The position numbers and the translations under genes are program-made. Below, in pieces: positions 1 to 9,775 of a DNA stretch of 64,000 nucleotides (positions are counted from its first letter, which is position 1; each line of letters starts with the position of its first letter). Origin of the DNA: Cherax quadricarinatus (taxonomy: Eukaryota > Arthropoda > Malacostraca > Decapoda > Parastacidae). The notes beneath the pieces were generated by a model. The model saw nothing but the letters and a program-made list of their open reading frames with translations. It was not told the DNA's origin and did no database searches. Location of the stretch: assembly GCF_038502225.1 (NCBI RefSeq), contig NC_091346.1, positions 10,570,293 through 10,634,292 of the forward strand, read 5' to 3'.

Positions 1-407
1 AGAACAAACACTAATTCCTCAGTGTGGAATGCGACACTTAAGACAATCCAAAGCAGTACTTGTGGACTGGCTGTTTCCTAATGCTTTAATACTCTGCTTC
101 ATCTTTCTGGCATTTGGTACTGGTCTGCAGGCCTTCTCCTACCTCTGTCGAGCCAGAACGTTCCCCTGAACTAATACTCGGCTTTGACTTCCGACTCATT
201 TCAACAGCATTGTAAGCTCCTGATGTCTGGACTGCAACACGAAAGGCCTAGAGCCATCATTCAACTTCCCCTTTGTTTGCTTTGCATCTTTAAACCATAT
301 CATGGATAACTGACGAAATCGTAATAACAAGATTGCAGAGAATTCAAGGAACGGCTCTACAAGTGAATATGGAAAATAGGATCAATAACTGTCTTCTAAC
401 ATACATC
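1..407. other. Unassigned sequence
   Basis: I recognise no gene here. Positions 311-336 read like a decayed copy of the terminal motif of the tRNA-derived SINE family found at 6842, 16969 and 58905 (tcacgaaatcgtaatgacac type). The rest is unassigned. Confidence 0.5.
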
Positions 408-604
408 AGTGGAACCACCAACACCATCAGTGAAACCACCAACACATTGGAACCACCAACACCATCAGTGGAACCACCAACACAATCAGTGGAACCACCA
501 ACACAGTGGAACCACCAACACCATCAATGGAACCACCAACATCGTAAGTAGAACCACCAACACCATCAGTAGAATCACCAACACAATCAGTGGAACCACC
601 AACT
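408..604. repeat. 21-bp minisatellite
   Basis: About nine imperfect copies of a 21-base unit of the form agtggaaccaccaacaccatc, with some units shortened. Because 21 is a multiple of three, two plus-strand frames stay open and give Ser/Gly-Thr-Thr-Asn-type peptides. I treat these as repeat artefacts, not genes. Units differ by a few bases, so the array is not freshly expanded. Confidence 0.9.
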
Positions 605-1086
605 TAGAAACACGACATCATCTCACTTGTCGAATGGATGAGGTGAGATGCTGTACCTATTTACAAAGACACACAGAGGATAGTGACACTGTAATAATTA
701 TTACATATTAAGAGATAATTTTAAGTGTTAGTGACAGAACACTGGATTACTAAGTGGCATAAAGCAAATCTTGCTTCTTGCGAGATCATTTTGAAGTTGC
801 TGTCAAAACAATTAATCAAGCAGGGATAATATTCCTGGATAATGTACTCATTGACAATGAATATAATCGAACATTGTGTCCAGTGATCATTAGGGTGATT
901 AAAAACCTGATCACATTCTGCAAGTTGTAGTTAGTAATGTCAAGGTGTGATGAAGACATGAGAGGCCTTGCTTCATTAATAATTTAATTATTGTCCTCAT
1001 CGCTCTCGGGCCGTGTGGACAGGCTGCGCAGTAACTCCTGATTCAACTGGTTTACTGCGCAGTTTTCCTGTTTTGAAGCAATCATC
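605..1086. other. Unassigned; possible LINE 5' UTR at its end
   Basis: No gene is recognisable. The last part (about 980-1086) lies directly upstream of the ATG of the decayed LINE ORF1 and may be its 5' untranslated region, but I cannot place the element's 5' end. Confidence 0.4.
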
Positions 1087-2354
1087 ATGGCGGAACAACA
1101 TGGTCGCCAGGTGAACACTGTATGTGTTGAATTAGTTCGTGGCTCGCTTACAGGAACAGCAATGCAGGTGTTACTTCCTACGATCATCGGTGAGGTACAT
1201 GGCATTCCAAATGACGAATTATATTGAGTGGCCATAAATAGTATTACACGGATATTCATCTAGTTTAAAGAGGCGGGCTTCTGCTCTAGCATTGTCAATA
1301 AATACCAAGAGAAATGGCTGGCTGTGAACACTACGGTGGAAGTATGTCTACATGATGTGTCAAGCTACGTAACGTGGGTGAAGGTCAGAAATGTTCCATT
1401 TAAGGCAACGGAGCATGATGTGGTGGCAGTGTTCAGTAAATATGGAAAAATCCACTCAGCTGAGTTGGGGGGGGGGGGTGGAAAAATGGACCTTATGAGA
1501 GGCTGCTTCAGGGGTCATTTACGCTGGAAATGACTTTGAGGCAGTCTATTCCATCGTATATCCTCATGGATGTTTTCAGGACTCAGGTCTATGTGTACTA
1601 CTCCAGACAGCGAAAGATATGCAGATTATGAGGGTCTTTTGAACATATGGCAGCTCAATGCCATAAGACAGCAGGAAGGAGGGACCAGTTTCCAGTGCCC
1701 ACACATCAGCGGAATGGTATGGATACGTCGGAGACAGGAGTACGACCAACCAAGACACCTTGCCGTTGGAGTGAAGAAGTTGATAGGGCAGAGGTGGAAA
1801 TGGACGGATGCGTAACATTACCAGGTGACACAGGGAAGGCAACATCGGCGACGAGATTGAGTGATGACGAGTGTGCAAGCCAACAGGATGGCTTACTGGA
1901 GGAGGTTCTAAGCTCCTTTCTGAATGAAGTTGAGGGTAGTCTGGAGGTTGCAAAGAGTACCCATGTACCGGTAAAATCGCATCAAGATCTGGTGATTGGG
2001 GATGCTTTGTGCACTAATGGTAATGTGCACACAGTTGTGGCAGAAGTCCATAATGAGGAAAAGACAGATGAAGAGGTGTGTGGTTAAGGAAGTTCACGTA
2101 AGAGAACGGCAGGAACATCAGAGATGGACGATGTTCTCACTCCAGGTCAAAGATCAGGAGTAAAGTCTTGGAAAAAGGAAGTAAGCTACACGGGGAGTGA
2201 GGGGAAGGGTAATGAAGGGATGAACAGTTCTAGGGATAAAGAGGGGATGGGGGGGGGGGTAAACAAGCAATCGGCCAAAAAAGAATCTAATCAGCAGGAC
2301 AGTATAGTAGAACTTGTACCGAGGCAGAGGGGTAAACCGCCACTTTTAAAATAA
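1087..2354 (+). pseudogene. LINE ORF1 (RRM plus CCHC, Tx1/L1-like), decayed
   Basis: Remains of the RNA-binding first protein of a non-LTR retrotransposon. Reading starts at ATG 1087 (MAEQHGRQVN) and stays in one frame through in-frame TGA 1225-1227 and TAG 1261-1263. It then enters an RRM-like stretch at about 1350-1470 (WVKVRNVPF, then VFSKYGKIHS). A 12-G run at 1467-1478 precedes a frame change. In the new frame, 1620-1661 reads C-R-L-stop-G-S-F-E-H-M-A-A-Q-C, a CCHC zinc knuckle whose second Cys codon is now TGA (1629-1631). An acidic and basic tail follows in shifting frames to about 2354. RRM plus zinc knuckle is the usual ORF1 of Tx1/L1-type LINEs, where the protein coats the element RNA. 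The endonuclease-RT reading frame follows on the same strand. The family assignment is inference. Confidence 0.7.
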
Positions 2355-5300
2355 TTCAGGGTAGTAACTATTAATGTAAATGGATTGAGGAATGAAGTGA
2401 AACGTGTTTGGATGGAATGGTTCTTACGGAGGTATAACGTGGATGTATGTTTTAGACAAGAGCATAATTATAAGGTAGGCTGTACATTGTTATTAAAAGG
2501 ATATAAATTGTATGTAAGTGGGTCTGTTCGGTTAAAAGGTGGAGTGGCTGTAGCTGTGAAGGAAAACGGTCCCTTATGCATTATAAAGTGGGAAGAAGGG
2601 GGGGGGGAAGGGTGGTGAGAGTGGATGGCGAGTGGGGAGAATCTAGGGTATGTTTTATAGGGGTTTACATGCCAGCGGAGAACACAATCGAAGTAAAAGA
2701 GGATTTTGTGAGAGACATCTTGATGTATCATTTAAGAGGTTTACCTCCAGTCACTATAATTGGTGGGGATTGGAACTGTGTAATAAGGGGAAGGAATGTG
2801 GAGCCAAGGGGGGCGGGATGTGTGTTAGGGGCGTTACGCAATGTGTTGCAGGATGTGGGGGGTTAGGGATGTGGCAGTGAGGGGAACCTGGCGAATAGAT
2901 TTTACTTTTGTCAGACGAGGTTATTCAGCGAGGTTAGATAGGATTTATACATCGGAGGCAGTTAGTGAGAGAGAGGTGAAAACATTGGATGTGGGGTTTT
3001 CCGATCATAGGGCGGTTTTGGAAGAGCTGGATTGGGTGGGTGAGGTAAAGATACATTCAGGTTTCTGGAAGTTAATTAAATGCAAGGCTAGTGAGGAGTG
3101 AGGTGGTGAGTGCGGAGTTTGGCGAATGATGGAATCATTTGTGGAGGGCAAGGGATGGGGCAAAGAGTATCTTGGACTGGTGGGAAAATAGGGCTAAACC
3201 TGGTATAGCGGGGTTTCATAAATGTAAGGGAAGGGGGGAGGCGAGGTGGAGGTATGGTTTACAGAATTATTTTGAACAGCAGCTCAATGAGTGTTATGAA
3301 AGAGGGGGAACAGCAGTTCGAAGACATATTGCTCAGAGACAAATTGAAGGAAATACATAACGAAAGATTTGATGAAATAAGGGTAAGGGCGAGGATGGAC
3401 GCAGTACTATGGGGAGATAATCCTTCGGGAAGTGTGTTGAGAAATTTTCGAATTAGGCAACAGGAGTCCACTATTTTACATTTAGAGGTTAGTGAAGATT
3501 TGGAAGGATATAACAAGGGACAAATGCTAGTGACAACTGACGGAAGTAATTATACTGATTATTGGTTTAGAAGGAAATGGGCGAAGAGTAACGTTCGGAT
3601 AGGTAGCGTGGAAAGGGGGGGAGGGGTACAAGCCTTGGGGAAATGTAGGGAGGAAGTAGTTGGGATGGATGGTGTAATTGGTATGGATGAAGTGAAAGAG
3701 GCGGTGTTCAATTTAAGTATGGGGAAAGCGCCTGGAATCGATGGGATTTCCAGTGATTTCTATAGAGTTCAATGGGATCACATAAAGTATTGTCTGGTTC
3801 AGGTAATGAATTGTATGCTGCAGGAAGGAATGTTAGGAAGGACACAGAGGACGGGTGTGGTCGTACTAGTCAAGGAAAAGAAGGAGGGGAGAACACTGAG
3901 CATGTACAGGGCCATATCTTTAATGTGCGCTGACTATAAGATTTTTGCGAAGATACTAGGGATTAGGATGAAGCGGGTGATAGGTGGTATTTTACGTAAG
4001 GGTCAATTGGGAATTCCGGGTCTTAGCATGAGGGATGGACATAGTCGAATCAGGGAATTCTTAAAGGGTTGCAAGGGGGGAGGAATTTTGGGCATTTATT
4101 GGGAGAATGCTTATGACAGTGTGAATAGGGAGTTCCAGTTCCTGGTAGCTAATTTAAGACGTCTGGGTTTTGGTGAAGGTATTGTAAAGTGGGTTGAGAT
4201 ACCGTATGCAGGAGCGATGATATAGGTGCAAATAAATGGTAGGTTGGGTAGTATGTTGGAAATGGAGAAGGGTCTGAGACAAGGGTGTCCTATGTCTCAA
4301 ATTCTGTTTGCATGTATACAACACCCGTTTTATGAAATGGTCGAAGAAAAAACAAATTTACAATGGGAGGGAGAGGGGCTTACAGAGGTAGTAGGATATG
4401 TGGACGATACAACAGTACTGATCGATGGTGTAGAAGGATTGAGAAAGATTGGGAGGGTAATGAAGGTTTTTGGGGAGGCGTCGGGTATGAGAGTCAACAG
4501 AGCTAAATCGAAATTATTAGAGATAGGGGATTGGGTGGGGGGTAGAATGGGGTTGGAGTTCGGATGGGAAGTGACGGAACAGCTGAAAATTTGCGGAATT
4601 CTCTATATGGCTAATGAACAGGAGGTTCGATGCGTGAACTCGGAATTGGTGGGAGAGAAAGTTGTGCACAGGATTCGGAACCTAAGAGCGAGGGTTGTTA
4701 CTTTAATGCAAAGGGCAATAATAATAAATTCATTAGTGTATAGTAAAGTGTGGAATGTTGCTGTGGTGTATCCTTTACGAGGGCAGGAGATACAAGAGAT
4801 ACAGAGAAGTGTGCTGTGTTATGTGTGGGGTTTTGGAAGGGCATGGCTCAGTGTGGGGAGAGTGATGGAAGACGTCCGACGTTGGTGGGGAGGAAAGGAA
4901 TTAATGGAATGCGAGACTATGCTCAGGTTATTGTTAGTCGTAGGAGAGGTAGACAAACTTAGGGTTGGAAGGTTGGTAGAGATGAGTAGAAAACCAGAAA
5001 TCATGCAAGGGGTATTGGTATACCCCTTGTGTGATTGGGGTAAGATTTGGTATGAGTTCCAGAAGCTTAGATTAATGCCGAGGGTAAGGGAATTAGTTTA
5101 TAGGTTTGTAATTGGAATTTTGGCTTCGAAGTCTGCTTTGTGTGCGATGGGTCTGGTAAGGTAAGGAAAATGTGAGCATTGTGAGGAACCAGAAACAGCT
5201 TTTTATGCCGTTTACTTTTGTGAAGAGTTGGGGAAGGTACGGTTGTGGCTGGAAAGAGTTTTCAAGTTAGTGGGAGGGGGTAACGTAGAGATTCTGCGAG

Positions 5301-5413
5301 CCCTAACATTACGAGGGGTGTCTAAGGATGTAAGGAGAGCCATTATGTACGTTGTGTCAGATTTCTTGTTTATTTCCTGGGGATTGAGGGAAAAAAAGGG
5401 GGGGGGGGATTAG
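2355..5413 (+). pseudogene. LINE ORF2 (endonuclease-RT-zinc knuckle), decayed
   Basis: Second protein of the same LINE, which nicks DNA and reverse transcribes the element RNA at the target. The APE-type endonuclease is spread over several frames: VVTINVNGLRNE near 2360, GGDWNCVI near 2765, and FSDHRAV near 3000. The reverse transcriptase occupies 3254-4700: an AISLMCADYKIFAKIL block, motif A near 4090-4115, RQGCPMSQ (motif B) near 4280, and YVDD (motif C) at 4397-4408. A C-terminal Cys-rich knuckle (CEHC...C) lies at 5171-5221, with its His position now Tyr. In-frame stops occur at 4223-4225 and 5162-5164. Earlier frame changes fall at runs of G at 2598-2607, 2857-2862 and 3304-3308. The first catalytic Asp of motif A is Tyr (TAT, 4097-4099), so the enzyme would be dead even if the frames were open. 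The RT most resembles the Tx1/L1 branch. Confidence 0.85.
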
Positions 5414-6841
5414 AATTAGGGCAACTGTGGCGGGAATATATCGTACAGTATGTAGAAATAAACTAATTTATGGAAAACGGTGGGAAACATTGTTTCTGGA
5501 ATCATACAGAAATATTACGGTAGACTAATTAATGTGCTCAATAAGTAAAAAGAGACAGTTTTTCTTTTTTAGCGATGATATGACTATATTGGAGGATACG
5601 TGAACGTGGTAAGGTTGTTTGAGAGTTGTATGGTATGGATGGGTATGAAAAACACCAGTTTTATGCTTAATGCACGTCAAAGTATTATTGCCGTTTGTCG
5701 TGCATTGTACTGACGTTACAAGACGAAAGCAATTGGTCATAAAAGTTTTTCTATTATTGTGTTAATGTGTGTATATGAGTATGTAGGTATGTGTGTAGGT
5801 GTATACTTATATATGTATATATATGTAAATGTATGTGTGTGTATATTAACAACTTTTTAAGACGACCTTTGTGTTATGTGACAAAATTATTATATACATA
5901 TGTAGGTACTTGTGAGATCTTGTGTCCTAACTAGATCTCTTTAGCCGAGAGTGGCATTGTTACAATAAGGATTTTCAGTGTAACAGAAGTTGAGTGACTG
6001 ATCAATGGTGAGTTTAAAGGAAGAACCTGTTTTTGTTAATAAGGGACATGTACGGAAGTTTATTTAAATTGGTATTCTATGGTATTAGACGCGGTGGGCA
6101 GCCATGTTGGAGGATAATTATACTTAGAGTTTTTGACAGTCCAAGTATGTTACCTTGACTTTTTGTTCATAAATATTGTAAAATATGTGATGAAACATAT
6201 ATAATATTGGGAGGGGCATCAGGTTCATAGCTTTTATAATTAGTATTGTAGGATATTAACACTATGTTCAGTATCTATATAGGACATGTTATTTTTTAAT
6301 TGTTTGTATATTATGTGAAATAAGTATTAACAAAAGTATGAGATAGACTAGTTATTAACTTCCATGGCATTTGTCATAGTGTGGAAAAAAGGGTTTAAGT
6401 TTTTTAACATCAGATCGATGTTTTTTTTTTTTTTTTTTTTTGATGGTGGGAAAAGTGAGTTAGTACACGAAATAATTTATTGTTTTATCTTCATATCTGT
6501 ATGTTGTAGTAAGGAATGGATAGTTTTAGGGTTTTTAGCAACAGTTAGAATGTACAACTGGCCTCAGGATGCCAAGTGTGTAATGTCTTACGGTATGGAA
6601 ACCCTTTTTGTTCGCATTTGAAGTTTATATATTTTAATTGTTATATTGTTTTGTTTTAATAATAATATAAAAAAAAATAATTTAATTTCACTGGAAATCA
6701 GTATTGCTGGTAGATACTGGAATTTATGGTTCAGGGGATAAAGATTAGTTAAGTGATGATGAGTTGAACACCGATACTCAAGAAAATTTGTGTTTCCACA
6801 CGTGAAGACGTAGATTCAGAGGTTCAAAGTGAGGTAACATT
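5414..6841. other. AT-rich non-coding, possible LINE 3' UTR
   Basis: No gene is visible. The stretch to the A-rich block at about 6658-6680 may be the 3' UTR and tail of the LINE upstream, but I cannot prove the boundary. A run of 21 T lies at 6421-6441, and short TATATG/TGTATA-type simple sequence at 5760-5850. Confidence 0.4.
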
Positions 6842-7090
6842 ATTTATTAGACTCACGAAATCGTATTGACACGATGTTGACGGCTTTGAGGGACTTGAGC
6901 TAGAGTTCGTTCGTAAGAAGTTCCATTTGTGGTCATAGTGGTGTCTATGCTAACCTTCTTATTGTGTAGAAATATACTACCTAGTTGGATGAATCTTATT
7001 GTGGCTAGCTGGTCCAGTGGCTAACGCGTCGGTCTGGAGTTTTGTGACTCTCTGATCGCGGGTTAGAACCCCATCCGTGGTATGGTTTGA
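6842..7090 (+). mobile_element. tRNA-derived SINE, family A
   Basis: The 5' part holds the terminal motif (actcacgaaatcgta) and a body beginning acggctttgagggacttgag. The 3' part (about 7008-7085) is tRNA-like: an A-box-like TGGTCCAGTGGCTAACGCG near 7009 and a degenerate B box around 7060-7075 (cgggttagaacccc). The same body and tRNA-like segment recur in inverted and direct orientation at 58905-59525, which defines it as a dispersed family. Such elements carry an internal RNA polymerase III promoter and are moved by LINE machinery. No ORF is expected. The exact ends are uncertain. Confidence 0.75.
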
Positions 7091-8049
7091 CTACTTATTA
7101 GGGAACGGCTTAATAAAACAGCCATCAAGACTCGAGAAGAATGGAACTGTTTGACTGTAGAAGGAACAATCTGAGATTAATATCTCTGATTTGTGTTAGA
7201 TAATATTGTATAGAGTAGAATGAATCTAAATTGACGTAATATTGATAATTATTTAACTAATATTTAACTACATCTAAAAGTACTCTATTCTGTTGTTACT
7301 TGTAATTAATTGATGGTTGGATCATAATACATTGAAATTTCAGGTAAACGTTGAGTACCATAACTGTGCAAGCTCTACTCGTGAAAGTTTTACTTATTGG
7401 TTGATTAGACTAATTAGATCCTATTAAACGTGCCGCAGTCAATCACATTTTTGTTAAATTTATAATACTAGATGTCAAATGGTAATTAATTGTCAGTTTA
7501 CTACGAAAATAAATATTTCAGCATATATCTTAAGGTGTTAACTGTTCATATTTAAAACTATATGAATAGGCGATTGTTATTAGTGTAGGGAGTATAGGCG
7601 ACACACTTGTGGATAAATAAACGCATGTGTTGGACACTCATCCGAATTTAAGCTGATAATTATTTTTATTAGCTATAAATTCTCTGTTGAGTTACTTCAC
7701 AGTGCCATCAGTGTCACGGGAACAACGGGAATAGTTTTACGGTGAAAATCTGGATGGTTCTCACCGTATGCGGAGCCATAACGACGACACCTTTATGATA
7801 ACCTATACGAACACTGCTTATATCGCTTTCCTGTGTATTAATTCTTACGTCTGACAGAAATCTAAGTCAGTAGAGCATCAGACCATAAAAAATGTTACAA
7901 GACGCCATTATTATTTTTACTTTGTAAGTATATTATTCGTGAAAAAAATCATAATTAATTAGCTCTAATAATTCGCTTTTAATTGATAACTTGTGTTGGT
8001 TGAGATTCAGTGAATCAATTAACCAGACTTATTCATATGTATTTAAATA

Positions 8050-8053
<4 letters not shown>
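7091..8053. other. AT-rich unassigned sequence
   Basis: I see no open reading frame of interest, RNA gene or repeat family here. Confidence 0.5.

Positions 8054-8136
<83 letters not shown>
8054..8136. repeat. (AT)n microsatellite
   Basis: About 41 uninterrupted AT dinucleotides. It abuts the 3' end of the minus-strand RTE-like LINE fragment, so it may have grown from that element's simple-repeat tail. Confidence 0.98.
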
Positions 8137-8138
<2 letters not shown>

Positions 8139-9166
8139 CAACAAGTCGGCCGTCTCCCACCGAGGCAGGGTGACCCAAAAAAGAAAGAAAATCCCCAAAA
8201 AGAAAATACTTTCATCATCATTCAACACTTTCACCACACTCGCACATTATCACTGTTTTTGCAGAGGTGCTCAGAATACAACAGTCTAGAAGCATACACA
8301 TATAAAGATACACAACATATCCCTCCAAACTGCCAATATCCCAAACCCCTCCTTTAAAGTGCAGGCATTGTACTTCCCATTTCCAGGACTCAAGTCCGAC
8401 TATATGAAAATAACCGGTTTCCCTGAATCCCTTCACTAAATATTACCCTGCTCACACTCCAACAGATCGTCAGGTCCCAAGTACCATTCGTCTCCATTCA
8501 CTCCTATCTAACACGCTCACGCACGCTTGCTGGAAGTCCAAACCCCTTACCCACAAAACCTCCTTTACCCCCTCTCTCCAACCCTTTCGAGGACGACCCC
8601 TACCCCGCCTTCCTTCCCCTATAGATTTATATGCTTTCCATGTCATTCTACTTTGATCCATTCTCTCTAAATGACCAAACCACCTCAACAACCCCTCTTC
8701 TGCCCTCTGACTAATACTTTTATTAACTCCACACCTTCTCCTAATTTCCACACTCCGAATTTTCTGCATAATATTTACACCACACATTGCCCTTAAACAG
8801 GACATCTCCACTGCCTCCAACCGTCTCCTCGCTGCTGCATTTACCACCCAAGCTTCACACCCATATAAGAGTGTTGGTACTACTATACTTTCATACATTC
8901 CCTTCTTTGCCTCCATAGATAACGTTTTTTGACTCCACATATACCTCAACGCACCACTCACCTTTTTTCCCTCATCAATTCTATGATTAACCTCATCCTT
9001 CATAAATCCATCCGCCGACACGTCAACTCCCAAGTATCTGAAAACATTCACTTCTTCCATACTCCTCCTCCCCAATTTGATATCCAATTTTTCTTTATCT
9101 AAATCATTTGACACCCTCATCACCTTACTCTTTTCTATGTTCACTTTCAACTTTCTACCTTTACAC

Positions 9167-9171
<5 letters not shown>
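8137..9171 (-). pseudogene. RTE-like LINE, 5'-truncated RT C-terminus and 3' UTR
   Basis: On the minus strand an open frame runs from the AT repeat boundary (about 9171) to a stop at 8470. It begins KGRKLKVNIEKSKVMRV, which is RT motif D, just after the point where the YADD motif would lie. It continues through FRYLGVDVS, TLLYGCEAWV and GRRGRGRPRKGW, typical of the C-terminal third of RTE-like ORF2. The palm and endonuclease are missing, so this is a 5'-truncated copy. Downstream, 8137-8469 is the 3' UTR, ending in a sequence that on the plus strand reads caacaagtcggccgtctccc. No stop lies inside the retained coding part, suggesting a fairly young copy. It is bounded by AT repeats on both sides. 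Confidence 0.85.

Positions 9172-9256
<85 letters not shown>
9172..9256. repeat. (AT)n microsatellite with GT interruption
   Basis: AT dinucleotide tract with a few TATATG interruptions near 9240-9250. It continues beyond the inverted-repeat element at 9648-9661, so the two blocks were probably one tract. Confidence 0.95.
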
Positions 9257-9257
<1 letters not shown>

Positions 9258-9647
9258 GTCGTGCCGAATATGTAAAACTGGTCAATTAGCAAAAACTCAT
9301 TTAAAATTAAGTCCTTTCTAAAATTTTCTCTTATACGTTTAAAGATATATTTTTTTCATTAATGTTTATGTAAAAAAATTTCATTTTGCACCAAAAGAAT
9401 CTTAGAAAACTTACCTAACCTTATTATAACAAGAACAATTTGCTTTAGCCTAACCCAACTATACATACTTTAGATTTTTTTTACAGTAATTTAATACTAA
9501 ACAAACACAGTGAAATATATTTTTTTCGTTAGGTTCAGAATGATTTTGGCAAAATTATTGCATACAAAAATTTTCGCTTGTCCTATATGGCAAGATGAGC
9601 GTTGCTATTTAAGCCAAGATCGCAAGTTTTGCCTATTCGGCACGACA
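9257..9647. mobile_element. Non-autonomous inverted-repeat DNA element (MITE-like)
   Basis: A 391-bp unit with terminal inverted repeats. The left end begins TGTCGTGCCGAATA and the right end is CGGCACGACA preceded by TATT, giving 14 perfectly matched bases and further imperfect matches (aaaact). The interior is AT-rich with no coding capacity. The unit sits inside an AT microsatellite, so the target site duplication cannot be read and the superfamily is not decidable. I recall similar sequences as abundant in decapod genomes, but I cannot verify this here. Confidence 0.8.
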
Positions 9648-9661
9648 AATATATATATATA

Positions 9662-9775
9662 TCAGTCCAATACAAAGTAGAAATGGGTAAGGAGAGGACT
9701 AGTTTGAGGTAATCAGTTCCTAAGCCTGGAATCGATGTGTTCAGTCCATCACTCTTGTGGGAAGTACAGCATAGG
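9662..9775 (-). mobile_element. Penelope-type fold-back repeat, part 1
   Basis: On the minus strand this matches 15195-15315: the segment from gtacttcc through aacacatcg, gactgattacctcaaac, up to TTGGACTGAT, where it meets the AT repeat. It is the piece of the fold-back element left on this side of the LINE insertion. The 10 bases at 9766-9775 (acagcatagg) are repeated at 14820-14829, so this fragment and 14820-15420 were one locus before insertion. Confidence 0.8.

Noticed and set aside
1324..1533. A separate small gene starting at 1324
   Set aside because: Position 1324 is GTG, and the frame continues upstream to ATG 1087 through two stops; it is part of the decayed LINE ORF1.
6421..6441. 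Poly-T run as an RNA polymerase III terminator
   Set aside because: No pol III promoter lies at a suitable distance upstream; it is more likely a simple homopolymer or part of a LINE 3' UTR.
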